In this document: one piece after another, positions 24,678-38,480 of the stretch
How positions within the stretch are numbered: position 1 is the first letter of the stretch
How the letters are laid out: every line of letters begins with the position of its first letter
NCBI GenBank assembly: GCA_963169105.1
Contig: OY720633.1
Location: 36,968,795-37,032,794, forward strand
Reading direction: 5' to 3'
Origin: Ceriagrion tenellum
Taxonomy: Eukaryota; Arthropoda; Insecta; Odonata; Coenagrionidae
Length of the DNA stretch: 64,000 bases
The notes under the pieces: generated by a model
What the model was told of the DNA's origin: nothing
What the model saw: only the letters and a program-made list of their open reading frames with translations
The model's database searches: none
Translations under genes and position numbers: made by a program

Positions 24678-25420
24678 TTATTGGGTGTCAGTACGGAGCG
24701 AAGATTCTCCTAATCCTGAAGTATGGTTTAAATTATTTTCGACTCTCATCTTTTTTGTGATCTCAGCTGCACGCTTGGTTATGAATGATTTTGAACCTAG
24801 CTTGATGGACGTGCTCTTGGGAACGATACGTTTGTTATTGAAGGATTCTTTCGATGAAACTGAGGTTAAGTTTAGCCTCTCTGCCAATCTAGCTTTCTTA
24901 AAGAAACAAACAATGGCCGACTTGTCCTTGTGGAATTTTTTTTCATCATTGAGTAAAGGGAATAGTAATTTTTGCTCTTTGAGCATGTTTTTTCCGTGAC
25001 GGAGGAATTGTTTTACAAAATTGAGACCATATTCGTTTTTTTTTTTCGTTTCAATTCGGCATTGTCTCCTTCCTCAAAATCACTTGCTTTTCCTTTTGTC
25101 GGATTTTATGTTTAGCTTTGGTATCCTCCTCCTTTTCAATTTTACGCGACAATTTTCGAAGAACCTCTGTGTGCGCGACCTAATTGTTTGTTCAACTCCA
25201 CGTACGTCTGAAATTACAGCTTCATCAGTGCGTTCCGCAACGCCATATGCAACGCAGATCAGTCTGCAGTAAGTTTTTATTCCATGCCGCAGTAGCAAGG
25301 CCTACAAAGCGAGCACCATAACGGCTCGAATCACCCTTTTTGGACCGTGAGCCATCAATAAGCTTGGCGGAGCTAGTTAGCAACTACTGCCAAATGACCT
25401 GATGTACAAGATCAATGCAG
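24678..25420 (-). pseudogene. Possible decayed retrocopy or element ORF of unknown identity
   Basis: Three minus-strand open segments follow one another in the same direction and join if small frameshifts near 25260-25280 and 25085 are allowed. In protein order: LIDGSRSKKGDSSRYGARF and VGLATAAWNKNLLQ (about 25380-25270); VAYGVAERTDEAVISDVRG and VEQTIRSRTQRFFENCRVKL (25250-25080); then a Lys-rich segment SDFEEGDNAELKRKKKN and a 102-codon frame with FHKDKSAIVCFFKKARLAER (24986-24678). The residue mix (charged, Lys/Glu/Arg-rich, few Cys) looks like real nuclear-type protein sequence. No intron boundaries are seen. I cannot name it. It could be a processed pseudogene, a transposon ORF, or chance. 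A 123-codon frame on the opposite strand is probably its shadow. Confidence 0.35.
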
Positions 25421-28400
25421 CCAACTTCCATCGTATTCACCGAACATTCTTTGAAAAATTTCTTGAGCTCACACGCATGAAAAATTAACATTTCGTATCA
25501 CATGAGGTAAACGTTTGGCTAGTATTATTTGCGCAAACTCATCACAAAAGAAGAGTTATAGGTGCTGCTCTTCAGATATAATCAAACAAGAAAAGGAATT
25601 AATTTCATTGAACCTATATTAAAATATACGAAAAATGCATAAAATTCAAAACTGTTATATGAGAATATACCGGCTTAACGTATAACACAATTTTTAAGGA
25701 TATCAAGGTAACTGTCGTAATTTAAATGCAAAACTTCTCTCTGTTGCGTTAACTTAAACTTCCACTCGGACTAATTTGCTTCAGACAGCGCCGGGGAAAA
25801 GGTTTCTGTTTAGAGCAAGGATGTTTCAAAGCGGTCATATCCAGAATGACGCAGTACATTGCGGGGATCATTTAAATTGAGCCATTGTTGAATCATATAT
25901 TCTTGATGTTCTGTCAAAGTTGTTTGTTTCACGGATTCTACTGCCTGAATATTTCATTTTTATTTATTGTGTTTCAAGCTATCAATAAATGACGTAAGAG
26001 GTATTAATTTTTTTATAATATCAGTGCAATAGTTTGTACATGAGCAGCCAGTCTTGGAGAGATGCCCAATTTTCACTTACACAAATATATTCCATCGCAA
26101 CATTTTAACAGTTGCTGTTTTAAGTTTTATGTTTAATTAGTCAAGTGTTTTCAATTTTATATCATATTCATTGTTTTTATTGCTATTCATCTCTTAGAAG
26201 TGGAAATTGTATACTTATAGAGACTGTCTTTTATCTTGAATAACCTCATTAAATTATGTGCCTTCAGCACCAATAACCCATTAATGCCCTGAGAAAATGT
26301 GGTTGACATTTATTTCAAATTTTAGAATGCTTCTCTCTCAAATTATCCAAGTCCAGGGAAAGCTATTAATAAGTCTTATACAAGTCGAATGAATGATCTT
26401 ACAGGCAACACAACTTGGCACGGAGCAGTTGTTTAATCATACCAAATTATACTGGACACTTGATTCGCTCATTTCAATATGCAGCACTTACGTATTTTGG
26501 AATACGGAATTCGTAGGAGAAGCCTTAAAACTTTAAAAATGGAAGGAAAATGTGGTAGGAATTTTTTTAATTGATATTTTTTTACCATATAAATATTCTT
26601 TGCAGAATATTTGATATTATAGCATAAAAGCACTGAACACATTTCATATTACCAACTCCAAGACATTTTCAACTGGGATAAGCTTCGAAAACTCAGGGTT
26701 AAGTGCCCTCTAGTCCTTGTTCTATTGAAAAAAACGGATCTTTCACTCAATGTAAAGTGGCTCATTTTGTATTTTAAATCACCTTGGACAAGATTGTAAT
26801 CGGTACGATCATTACATACATCTGCCATGTGTCCATAGTGGGATCGTGACCCCATTCTTTGGCAGCTTAATACCGTAAAATGTACCTCACTTCTCTCTGA
26901 AACTGCATAAGTGGAATATTATGACCCAGTTTATTTTTAAATAACAACTTCCAAGTACATGAGGCATCTGATCTCATGGCATTATCCCCACTACCATTTT
27001 TTTGTGTCCCAATATGTGTGCGTTAGACATTTAGACTTACTACATGGCCCATATTTTCATAGTACTCTGACGTTATATCCGGCATAGAAAGAGATACTCC
27101 CTTTTTCTACTAAAAGAATGAGGCTTCATCTGTTTTTGCATCCGTTTAATTGATGCAAGTGGCCATTAGAATATGAACAGCAATGCCATTCCTTCTTGTC
27201 CGCAGAAACGAGTCAATTGAAACATTTTAACATTCATCCCGCCTCATTTCTCGATATCCCTGCTTTATCGATCAGCGGATAAGTATTTTTGTCCAAATTG
27301 TAAGAAGTGTTTCCATTCAAATCTACCTTTGTTCTGTTAAATTATTCGCAAACCTCTTAAGGGAGAAAATTGTCAAAATATAATTTGAACATATCAAATA
27401 GACCCACCTGATTGTATGATCACAGAGCTAATTTCCTGCATTGGCCAAAGTTTACTTTCGGCAGACTTGTCCGGCATTCTGCAAATGGCTAAGCATGATA
27501 AACATATGGTGAGAGATGAGCAATATTCATAACGCAAATCCAAGTTTTTTTAGGATTTCCACGTATTTATATTGTTTGGCTTTGTGATGACCATAACATA
27601 TCATTGATTGATTTACTGGTGGTACTCTTGTTCCCTTGAAGAGCAATAAAAGTTTTATTGAAAATTATATAATACTGCCGTATCTGAAATAGCCTATCAG
27701 TCCCATAATGCATCTACCATGGTATGGTCAAGTCAAGGTGTCATAAATTGTTTAGAATATATTTTTAGCTTTGGTTACATTGATAATTTTTCCCTATATT
27801 TATCGTCGCCTCTCGTGAACAGCCTTCCATCGGGTCGAATAAAATTCCTAGAAAATTCATTCATAGGTTGTGGATTACATCACATTTATGCCTTAGTTAA
27901 ATTTATGGCATACGTTTGAGAATGCATAAATCCCTGACTTTGAAATTAATACCTGTACAAGTTCACGTTTATGTGCCAGCTCCCTGTCAAAATTTTTCAA
28001 AAGCTCAATGACATCTTTTTCAGCATATATATGCGTATCCCTAAATTGAATCAACAACACAAATCTGAAACTCTAAAAAACAAACAATCAAAATTTAATA
28101 TATCGTCGTATTTTAAGTCAATTTTAGTCGAAGTAATCCTTGATTTGCTCCAAAACTCCCAGAATTGACGTAGACGATCGTTTTTTCAAAATTAAATGAC
28201 TCACTCCGATGACCCCGCAAATTCCCGGCGGTAACATTGTTGTCAGGTAATTTTATAACGTTCCAAGTGAAAAATGCGGGTAATGAAAAAGATGTTATTA
28301 ACAGCATTATTTATTTCTTAAACCCTTTGCAAGTATTTATCACAATTTCACTTCAAAATATGTGAAATGCGTCATCATAATTTGAATTGAATAAGGCAAT

Positions 28401-29570
28401 ATCAAGCGTAGAAATAAGAGACGGAAAACCAAACGGATATGTTGGATTTTATAATGTTTCTGATTCCCTTTTTTAAGAAAAAAGGCAATAGTTCAAATAC
28501 TAAAAAGTATGGTCAAAAACGAATGCAAAATTAATCATTAAATAAGGCTAAATTTTTTCGACACAAAAGTTAGCGCAGAGCACAAATAGATTAAGAGTAT
28601 TTCCTTTTAGAAGTTATATTTTATGAATAAAAACTAAATAAATTAATTTGATTCATTTTTGCACGTTGGTTTCATGTAAAATAAATGGGATAATAATTAC
28701 TCAAAAATTGTGATACATGATCCGTTGCCTAATATATGTTAGCCAATTGTTGCAGTTCCTTAACACTGGAACCATATTGTCATTTTTCATAGTATATTTT
28801 CGTAAACTGTCGGTTCCATCTCTTATACCTCTCTATTTCGGGTAAGTGATATCAAATCACAACTTTTCACTCATGAAAATAGCACAAAAGAAAAACGTAT
28901 ACAACCATTTAGATATACAACGGGATTTTTTTAAACAGTTAATTGGGTAACCGATACCTAATCAATACGATGTTCCTATGCAGTCCCTATGGGTTTTACA
29001 CCTCGTTGATTTGGAAAACAATGGTTTTCAAACATTTGATGACCCTTAGATTATAACGATGCAATGGGAATCATAATACGCCCATATTTTGCCTAATTGG
29101 TATCGGATTAGAATCATGACTGTAATAATTGAATTCCGCTGTTAGCGCAGGTGTAAATTTTGTTTGTGGTTGAATTATCCCCCGTGGTATTCTGTTCCCT
29201 AATTTGGAGTCATGCGGAAAGAGATTCTCGACCCACATTACCTCCACTGTAGAGGACATGTGGATACATCCATAGCTCGTAAAAATATCCCAAAGCTTAG
29301 TTTTTGGCTGCATATTTACCGTACGTATTATATGCTCGCTTCATGAACAAAATGTTTTAAAAATTGAGCCCTGATCAAGCATTAAATGGAGAGGGTCATG
29401 TACTCTCGAGTAGATCCATCAAGTTCTTCTTTCCTCCCTAGTCCACTCAGCTCACGAGCAAATTGTTTATGGATTAGTTTAAAAAGAATCGTCACTTAGT
29501 GCACAATTTGATGACTCACTGAGTACAGTCTTTGGGAAAGTTTAAACTTTTTTATGACAGTTTTTATAAC
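25421..29570. other. No recognisable gene
   Basis: About 4 kb of AT-rich sequence with only short frames (under 85 codons). No protein motif, tRNA-like box pair or clear repeat was identified. Confidence 0.45.
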
Positions 29571-29595
29571 TATATATATATATATATATATATAT
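29571..29595 (+). repeat. (TA)n microsatellite
   Basis: Twelve to thirteen uninterrupted TA units. Confidence 0.9.
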
Positions 29596-30480
29596 GTATA
29601 AATGTATATAAAAATATAAAATATTTAGATCGGCACCAAAGATGGCGTATGATTAATCACATGCATAATTATCGTAATCACATAACTTCAAAATATATTC
29701 CTCATACTGCCGACCATCCAGCTCCTGACAAAAAATAATGAGGGTTCTGAGACATAAGAGCTTCAATAAATTTAATATTATATCTATGAGTCTATCTAAA
29801 ACTGGTCATGCTGAGGAAAGTTCTTATAGAGATGGACATAATTGAGTTATATTAGCCCCGAAGTAGCCCATCTGGAGTAGTAATTGTGCTGTTTAGATAT
29901 ATTTTCATCTACATTTAGTCAAAGTGATTTCTTAACATGAACGCATGGCTCTGGACGCTTCACATAAATTTCCATCTCTCTCCAATTCTTAAATTGTGTA
30001 AATTTTAAAAACCATTGGTACGTATCTTCCCTCACGTACCAATCCTATTCCTCTATATTCTCCGATTGGTTTCATCTCTCTAATAAACTGGCTGACTATT
30101 TATAAATTAAATAGGATAGTTACCATTCGTCGGTGTTTTGATTTACATGAGAAGAAGCTGTTGAGATTGTCGAGAAACAATATTCGGTATGTTAAGCCTG
30201 TTCTTTAAGCCTCGAGCAGAAGCACTTGCATGAAATTAGTCACGGTGGCATGTTTGAGGACAGAGCACTGAATGTTGAGTAATTATTTTGACGGGGGTTA
30301 AAACTGATGGAATTGTTGTCGGCAAACTTTAAAAATTAATGAAACTGGTTCTATTAAAAGTTTGTTTGGCTCTTAAACAATAGGATGTATTGATGTGAAA
30401 GCAATGGGCGATAATAAACTGCGATTTTGCGTGGATCACCTATCTTCTTTATTTGTAAGTAAAAGGCAATAGATCGATGG
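29596..30480. other. No feature seen
   Basis: AT-rich sequence; no supported gene or repeat. Confidence 0.4.
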
Positions 30481-30660
30481 TGACACGTGGGCATGCGGCA
30501 AGTCCCATCCGGACGCTGTCCGTCCGGCCATCTCCCCTTCGGCAACCAAGGCCTCACCCCTGTTCGAACTTTGACTAACAACCCGCGTCACTGCCAAACG
30601 AGACCCCCGTCTCCCATGGCCGAACAATGTATCAGCAGTCCTATTAGGCCTTGGCACCAG
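30481..30660 (-). repeat. GC-rich block, possible SINE
   Basis: This GC-rich island stands out from its surroundings. On the minus strand TGGCAGTGACGCGGG is followed by AAAGTTCGAACAGGGG, which loosely resemble A and B boxes, though their spacing is short. An internal hairpin CCGGACG / CGTCCGG lies near 30510-30530. Frames open on both strands (185 codons on plus from 30487) run through it without recognisable motifs, so I read them as composition effects. Confidence 0.3.
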
Positions 30661-30900
30661 AGAGTTAAGTGGAACATCGACGCTAATTGGCAAAGCTCTC
30701 TCCTGCCTTCTCCATTTTGGATAGTGAACATAATCGAAGCTGCAACGGCGAGGATAGCGGCCATTATGACCATTTACTCCTCCCAGTTAATCTTTTCACT
30801 ATTATTCTTTCAACTTCACATTTGCTTCCTTCATGGAAGAGGATCCCTACGCGCGAACAAAGGTGTACACGCGCGAAATGGTGGCTATCGGTCCCATTCT

Positions 30901-30954
30901 ATTACAGGATACATATTCATACTACACTACAATACATATTACAGGATACATATT
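30901..30954 (+). repeat. 17-bp direct repeat, period 37
   Basis: ATTACAGGATACATATT occurs exactly at 30901-30917 and again at 30938-30954. Confidence 0.8.
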
Positions 30955-33900
30955 TTTATGCAGCATACTCAACATGCATTTTGTGCATATTTGCTACATT
31001 TCAGGGTTGAAAAAATGATGCATAAAATATTTAGCCACGTATAAATAATGCATTTTGTACTTTTGTGTATTCCTCAGGGTAACTATCGCCAACATTACAG
31101 CTTCCACCAGTCCCGAAGTACTTCAAATTTGTCTTAAAGAACGTAGATTTCTTTACCAGTGACTCTCACGGATTGTAGTATCATGCGCCAGAATAAGATT
31201 AGTTCAAGACACCTCATCATAGCTTATGAGAAAATCGAGTATCATCAAATGTCCAATAAAATTCAGTCACCATTTTTCGCTTCATTTCTTTTTTTGAAAA
31301 TGAATCTTAAATTTCACCACTCTTTTCAAGGTGTATTTTCGCGTGAAGACCATCCGGACATGGCATGATTTATCTTGAAATTTACTTTTCAAGTCATTCA
31401 ATACTTCAGTGCGCTAGCAAAGGCGAAATTCAACCGGTTAAATAATTAAATTAACATCAAAATTAAAGTTGGAGTGGTTTAACCTCTTCGTTTATTTGGT
31501 TTCTGTAAACTACTTTATAATTTGGTAAGTTTTCTATGAGTTATTTAAGCAGGCATAAAGCATTCTAAAGAAAAATTCGATTGATAGGAAAAGTTTTTTT
31601 CCAACATAAAATATTTTAGTCATATAAGTTACCTCTTTTAGTTTTAAAGGAAACTGTCCGAAATAATGACAGCAATTATATCTTTCATTGAAGTTGATCT
31701 TTACGAGACGAAGCTGTTTTGAAATAGGTCTTTCAATGTAATGCACGAATACCTTCTTCGCCGCTATCTGATTGCGGGTGATCATGAGGTGACAAACCAG
31801 AAATTGACATTCCTTCAGATCCTGAGCATTCACATATTTCGTGATATCTAAACTATTTTGCTTTTCTTATCAAGTGTCATTGACTCATTATTGGTTTTTT
31901 CGTGAGAACGCTTTGAACTATGAAGCCGAATTTTATTTGACGCTAAAAATGTCAATATTTTTCTTTACGCCAAAGATTGGATCAAGGTGAAAATGCCAAT
32001 GAAATAAAGCTCTATTTCTTAAATAATATTATATTTCTCTTAATGTAATCTAATTTTCCTTGTAATAAATTTATTTATTTTATACATTCAATTTATTTAA
32101 TGGTAATAAATGTATTCACTTCATTAATTTTTCACATTCAATTTAGTTAATGGTGAAATCTGAAAGGTGAAACGTGAAATCTTTGGGTGAAATTTAAAAT
32201 TAATATTTCCAGAAAAGCCTTGTCAAAGATTTATCTCCTATGATGTAGAAAGAGCGCCTTTGCAATGCAGATTAATCAGTTAATATATTCATGACAGGTG
32301 TATTTATTACTTAGACATCGCCCGTACTCTTGTTGCTATTTCTATTAAAGTTTGGTATCGCTAAATCCCTAATGAAAGTCATAATAGCGGTGAGCCGGAT
32401 TATGGGGAAAGTGAAGCTTCCAATTTCAGTCGGTGGCGAACCTCAAGGGCTTGGAATTAATTATTTAATGGCGGTGCTCATCGCGTAAAGCTAGTAAAAC
32501 ACATTTGAAATTATTGCCCATTTATATATATCATGAGTCATTACGGTGCTTGCTGGCGATCGTAAATGCTTTCAAACCTACAATCCACTATGATACATTT
32601 TCTCAGATTCATAGTATACCATTAAATATTTATTGGATAGTTTTTATGAGTATTTTCACTCCGAAAAAAATTATCCTATCAGTGGAGAATTTGTCCGTGT
32701 AAATATTTGTGAACGTCCCTCGTTAGTTTTGGCGTCATTATTTGTACTTATTGAAATTTAGACTGGAATAGTGTGTACATAGTTTGATCAACACTCCATT
32801 GACACGCAAAGTATCATTTAGAATAATAATTTTGGGACCTGATATGTCATGGTCACTTTTGGTACTTTATAGCGACGCAAAAGCAATCAAATTGAGATTT
32901 TAATATCCAACTCTTCCTGTTACGGATTGGTTCTGTTTACATCATAGAAGCTTTCTCATAAACTCCGCTCTTAGTTTTAATTCGTCGCAACTTTATTGCT
33001 TCAGATTTGATTTGCTTCCTTCCTGTATCACTGCAAATATGTTATATCCGCTACATATACCCAATCACTAGATTTTTGCCTACGTCATCATTAAACTTTT
33101 ATGATCCCTAAATATTTTGTCGTAACTAATGAGCAAGGCCAACCAACGAGGCAAACAGAGTGTCACCGGATGCATATGACTTACATCGTACACTAATTGA
33201 AAACTATCTATATCTGATATTATGACACTCTGACATAGGAAATTAGTAAGTACTGATTCACTTAATGTATAACTTGCCACTCTTAATAGGACGCTGTGAA
33301 TAAAAATGCTATTCTATAGTAACAATGACGATTAAAATGGGAATTAAGTTCATTAATTGCAATAAACATAAGTACAAATCTAGCCAAAAAAAGTCGAAAA
33401 TGTCATGAGCATTATTTTCCTTCAGTAATTAAGAAGCAACCTCCCACTCTTGCTAACATTAAAATGAACGAATATTCTCCCTAACGGTCAAGAATTTTAC
33501 GGTCATATTAGTCACTGTACACTGAACACAACTTTAGACACACACACAGAATACAACTTTCGAAAAAAACTTAGAAAACTTTATTTCATCAATGCGTACC
33601 AGCGAACATTTTATGCATCTGCCGATAGCAACGAATCTGCTGATACTTCTGCGATGCAAACAATTTGCGACAACTGTCATTTGCAGTATCAATTCCATCG
33701 AGATTATGACTATAATTTTCAATGCTCTGTCTTTAACATTTCTATGATAATCTGATGCGAGTTTTTTAAGATCAGGACATGAATTTAACAGTTTTATTAC
33801 TACAACGCGCTACTAAGCTCATAGAGTAGTACTTGACCGTTTCTGTTTGGATGTTACATTTATTTTTAACAACCGGCTTTGGCGTCAAAGAGTGAATAAT

Positions 33901-34825
33901 TTACATATTCAAAAACAGTTTTCCACGAACGGTTTGACGTCTACCTGAGGTATATTTGTATAAGCCCTCGGGTCAATTACACCCTCCAGACTGAAGTTAC
34001 TTTTAGATTTAAGGAACATGCTTTTTAATCTATGCTGTTTTTAGATTAGGTCTATTTTATCTCCCCTTTATTTTTCAAATTCTGTCATTTGATTTTTCCA
34101 TAGAGGATTTGTGAAGTTCATCTATTTTCCCTCCGATATCCGTTCCCATTTTTCTTTCAGATTCAGGGTCCAGCATGCGCAGTGTAGCGTCAACAAAGGC
34201 TTCATTTGTCTTTGATGCCAGTTTACGGCGTAAACAAAATTTTGTTATTCTGCAAACGAGAGAGGTCAGAGCATTTTATACACGTCGATCACCATGACTG
34301 CGCTTTATCATCCACAATATCCCAATAACTCCATGGAGAAATATCTGAAGTTGAGTTTACGTAGTTTGGGAGCTTTGAAGCGAAACTATTTTTTTTACCA
34401 ATCATGAATAACCTCAGCTTTCTAGATAACGAATGTTTCAGATACTGAGCTTCGCAAAATGAGATCCAATTGATAGAGAGTTGAAGTTAATCCATTTTGA
34501 AACTGGATAGGACATGCGCTGGAGACAAGCTCTAAACAGTTCATCCTTCAAAGAGGATGGTGTTACTTAACTGTGAAGAGGAAAAAAAGAGATATCATCG
34601 CGTCGGAAAATTTGATGATTTTGTAAATAGAATATGAAACTGACCGTATAATCTTTGGCCAGTACCTTTCCTTGCTTTAAAAAATTTGATTTCAATTTTG
34701 GGTTGGCTTCTATTATTCCCTCATGGTTTCCACCAAACAGACAGAAGAGCATTTCTGCAATTTTCTGCAACTATAAATTTAATATTAAAGCATCATGAAG
34801 AGGACAGTTGCTTGAAGTTCATGCA
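30955..34825. other. No recognisable gene; one small tandem repeat
   Basis: AT-rich. At 32084-32104 and 32134-32154 the word ACATTCAATTTATTTAATGG recurs with one change and a 50-base period. The longest frame (99 codons, 31534-31833, -) has no recognised motif. Confidence 0.45.
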
Positions 34826-35190
34826 TACATTAATACCAATCACGCCGTTCCCTTCCGGGGTAGGCAGAATAACAAAGCTTCACTCATATACACATATTTA
34901 TGCACCAAACTCTGCTTCGATAATTCCCTCAATACTGACCAATCCTTGCATGTCCTCCTAAACCTCTTTTGCATCATTATCCTAAATTGTTATCCAAATC
35001 GTTATCCTAAACATCCTAGCATCGTTATCCTAAACCTCTTTTGCATCATTTACCCCCATACACTGCATTATACACGCCCTCCTGTTTTTAAGACTCCTAA
35101 TATTCCTCCTCCTAAGAATTTCCTCAACCACATTAAACCACAACTTTCTCGGCCAACCTCTACCTCTCGCACCATTTATTACATAAATTA
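34826..35190 (-). mobile_element. Non-LTR retrotransposon 3' fragment (RT tail)
   Basis: The minus frame beginning near 35176 reads GARGRGWPRKLWFNVVEEIL, RRRNIRSLKNRRAC and MGVNDAKEV, then after a repeated stretch CKDWSVLRE. This is the GRGRP-linker, W-x-x-x-VEE-L and D-R/W-S-x-W/L-R-E pattern that closes the polyprotein of RTE-like LINEs. Downstream (34826-34930) the sequence matches the copy at 38481-38610, including TTCCCTTCCGGGGTAGGCA (plus orientation). Both copies are minus-strand and both lack the catalytic RT. Confidence 0.65.
34957..35049 (+). repeat. Tandem expansion inside the LINE fragment
   Basis: CCTAAACCTCTTTTGCATCAT is present exactly at 34957-34977 and 35029-35049. Between them lie diverged units ATCCTAAATTGTT, ATCCAAATCGTT, ATCCTAAACATCC and ATCGTTATCC. 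The expansion interrupts the element's coding frame and is missing from the homologous copy at 38.5 kb. Confidence 0.75.
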
Positions 35191-37438
35191 ATTAATTAGC
35201 CATTACAAACCACAAAACATAAATCTTAATGGCAGCTGCGTCTATAATTATGTCCTGTAATACTGTAACTAATTGATGGTTGAATCAGTTCATTTTGATT
35301 ATAACGCCACAACTTCTGGAACATCTCAGGATCCAATGAATTACCAATTTAAGTTTAGATAAATATGAAAACCCTACCTATATTTGTTAAATCCCAAAAT
35401 GATCAAAATAACTCAGGTTTTGCTGGAAATGCTCCGACTCTACAATTTTTGCAACATCTAAGTGAATTGAAATTACAGTTTAGTTTTAGGAGCCCGCTCA
35501 CTTTTATTTACATGATCCTATTTTCTTTCTTTTATTCTTATTCTCTTTGCGAGGAGTATGCAAATATAAAAAAATATATCTAGTAATTTATCAAACCCTT
35601 AACTCTCACGACTAATTCGTGACGATCATGGAGAATTTTTATTTTGTTATTGGGTGTATCTATGTTTGCTTCGCTTGTATGGATTTTGGCCTTCAGTCAA
35701 AGTGATGATGATTTAAAATAAATTTTGTCTAAAGTTTTCGATAGGGATATAATTTTACAACAATCTGCTGAAAGATATACAATTCTGCTCTTTGTGGTAT
35801 TTTAAAGAGGAGGCAACACTTCCTCACTCAGAATAAAGCATTCACGAGCCGTTTTTATCGCCAAGGAAAGAAACTAGAAGCTTTATGTCACGTTTTTATG
35901 AAGGCTTAACTATGGAAAACTTCCTGGAATAGTAATGCGGACAGTTTATCATCCCGAACCCGAATGGCCTAGAATTAGCATATGACACATGTTATTTTTT
36001 TTGAAATTGTGTTTTCCGTGCTTTAAAATGGTAAACATTCGAGGGAGCGACATCCTCTTGGAGAAAAATCCGGCAACATTAGTTTTTGGAAGTAAATACT
36101 TCTGCAAGAACAGGATAGGCATATCAGTTGAGCGATCTTTGAACGATCATCAATCGGCATCCATATCGTCGCCAGGCCTTTTATTCATGACTCGCGACGC
36201 CGTGTTTTTTAATTCACCGATAATGACCTATTGCTCATATCAGTTGCAGTTTGAGTATTCTTTTTTCAATCGCCAGTCACTCGAAGTTAGCATTAATGGA
36301 GTATTTATAATAAAAAATGAAAGCTTAACTGTGCCCATCGATTTAATTAGTTCCTGGAGTACCAGGTGACGCACTATTTGCGCAATGAACCGTATGCTGG
36401 ATATTAAAATTAGACCTTAGGAAGATGATAAAACATTTTATAATTTTCGACACATTTTTACCAATTGAACATAAAGATGTCAGTCTCTTAATTTTTCAAT
36501 GGCCATGTCATGGATTGAGGTATCTAAAATCGCACCGAAGTTAGTTAATATATTTTTTTCATATATGCGGTTATGTCAGTCACAACTGGTCATGAAAACT
36601 GCAGTGAGGCTTCAATAATTTTATTGCAGTCGAAATTCTCCGACAGTGCGCAAACGATATGTGTAGTATATTAAGCTCATAATTTTATTTATTGACGCTG
36701 GCCTTTCAATTTTGTCAATTTATAATTTTCCCGTCGTTGTGTGTCATTAATTTAGTTTGTTTTGGGACCATAAATTCACATTTTGTGACATTCTGGATCT
36801 TCTCAGCCGATATATAATACATTCAACATTCTCTTTATATGTTATAATCAATACCGCGGTATAGAACCGGATACCAGTTTATTTTTTTTGTTCTTCACAA
36901 AATAAAAACGACCCTAACTTCAGCTAGCTGCCCTTGCAAAAATATACCTACTCATCTCATTATTGACTTACGGGGTAGACAAATTCTAAGAATTTATTTT
37001 TTGCTGTTATGCTCTGAAACGCTCTCATTTGATCATTTCCACCATTATGACCCAGCCTTACATTCCTCCTTTACTTCCCCCTCATTCAAGCTTAGCTCAT
37101 TTCAGTACTCCTATTACTCTTCGTCTATAAAGACCTTTCAACCACGCTCACCAACGGCTTTTGCGGTCTACCTCTTCCTCTCAAACCATCCACTCTACCA
37201 TCTTATGTCTATTTTGTCATTCAATTCTCAAGCATTCTCGCTCGGATATGAAATACTAAGAGGAAACTTAATTATTGGTATCTCAATGACTATGATTAGG
37301 AGGTTTTAAAATGGTATTCCTTTCCACGAGTTGAATTTTGCTCTCATTGATGCATATTTTATTAAATTTATCTATTCCTTTTAATAGGGGCGGAATATGA
37401 GTGAAGACGTTAAGAGAATGCAGGTGGAAACTCTTTTG
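35191..37438. other. No recognisable gene
   Basis: AT-rich. Frames of 126 codons (35989-36369, +) and 102 codons (37001-37309, +) were inspected and show no known motif, no splice-bounded structure and no obvious repeat homology. They may be chance. Confidence 0.4.
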
Positions 37439-37470
37439 AATTGGAGAAAACTCTAATTGGAGAAAATTCT
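37439..37470 (+). repeat. 16-bp tandem repeat, two copies
   Basis: AATTGGAGAAAACTCT is followed directly by AATTGGAGAAAATTCT. More ACTCTA words follow to about 37535. Confidence 0.75.
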
Positions 37471-37564
37471 AACAATAGAATATTATATATAGACAGGAAA
37501 AACTCTACTAAGAGAGTAAATACTCTAATGTGGAGTATTTTCAATGCGATGGGGGGATGTACGT

Positions 37565-37868
37565 AGACTCGTGGCGTTTGAGATTTGGATGTGGAGAAAG
37601 ATGGAGAGGGTAAGCTCGTGGTGAGAAGGACAAACAAGGAGTTGGATATGGCTGGAAAGGAGAAGAAGCTAGTGGCGAATGTTTGAGGATGGCAGAGGAG
37701 GTCAATGGAGTATATTTTGAAATGAGAGGGAATAATAAGGAGGAAAATATGGGGGAGGGATTTGGGGAAGCATGGAAGAGGAAGGAAGAAGATAGAAATT
37801 CCGGACGAAGTAAGAAGAGGAAACGATATGAGGAATTTAAGAGGGATCAAATGGCAGATCACGTATAG
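37565..37868 (+). mobile_element. Non-LTR retrotransposon RT C-terminal fragment (second family)
   Basis: The plus strand from 37565 reads RLVAFEIWMWRKMERVSSW, then, after a frameshift, LVANV and, from 37683, MRGNNKEENMGEGFGEAWKR and KRYEEFKRDQMADHV. This follows the well-known LINE tail: LEAFEMWCWRRML-x-I-SW, KVTNEEVL, HxLRGxxLLKEVMEGRxEGKRGRGR, YEELKRDAxDRxxW. The frame is disrupted and the catalytic YADD box absent, so it is a dead 5'-truncated copy. A 150-codon minus frame over the same DNA is a shadow. Confidence 0.6.
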
Positions 37869-38480
37869 GAAAGAAAAACTTAACTATATGCCAGAAAATA
37901 CAATATAATACGTGCTGTCAAAAACCTATTTATCAGCTGGTAGAGTGCACAAATGGAATCCACTCATTTACCAACCGAATCTCGAATTCAACGAATTCAA
38001 GCTCATTTTCTTTTCTTTCAGGCATTCTAACTGTAGTAATGTGACATTTTTAAAACTGAAATCTTGTATCATTTTATTAAATCTATCTAAAAGATTTTAT
38101 CATATCTATCCCCAAAAAACGATTTATTCTACCTGCCTACGGACGAATTGACTTATGAATAAATGGTCAACCATACCATCAGAATGATTGAAGCGAATTT
38201 TATATTATCTTATTTTCCTCCCGGCCCAATGATAGAGATAGCCATGGAAGTTATGCTTAATATAGCTAATGCCTTATTAGCGTTAAAACGTTTTCTTTCT
38301 CATTTTACAACCACGGTAAATAACTTATGATGCATTAAAAAATATACTTATACATTTCAGTAAATAGAATTTAATGCTGCATCTCTGATTTGACTCCTCT
38401 AGCGGCCTTTTTATAAATAAATTTGTATGACTTCTACATTCAGTACAATATTGTATACCACCATTTATTATGGAATGGGT
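37869..38480. other. No feature seen
   Basis: AT-rich spacer between two LINE fragments of opposite orientation. Confidence 0.4.

Noticed and set aside
30487..31044. 185-codon plus-strand open frame
   Set aside because: Crosses a GC-rich repeat-like block and then AT-rich DNA with a 17-bp direct repeat; composition shifts along the frame, and opposite-strand frames are equally open.
37410..37862. 150-codon minus-strand frame, Ser/Pro/Leu/Phe-rich
   Set aside because: Antisense shadow of the plus-strand LINE fragment at 37565-37868.
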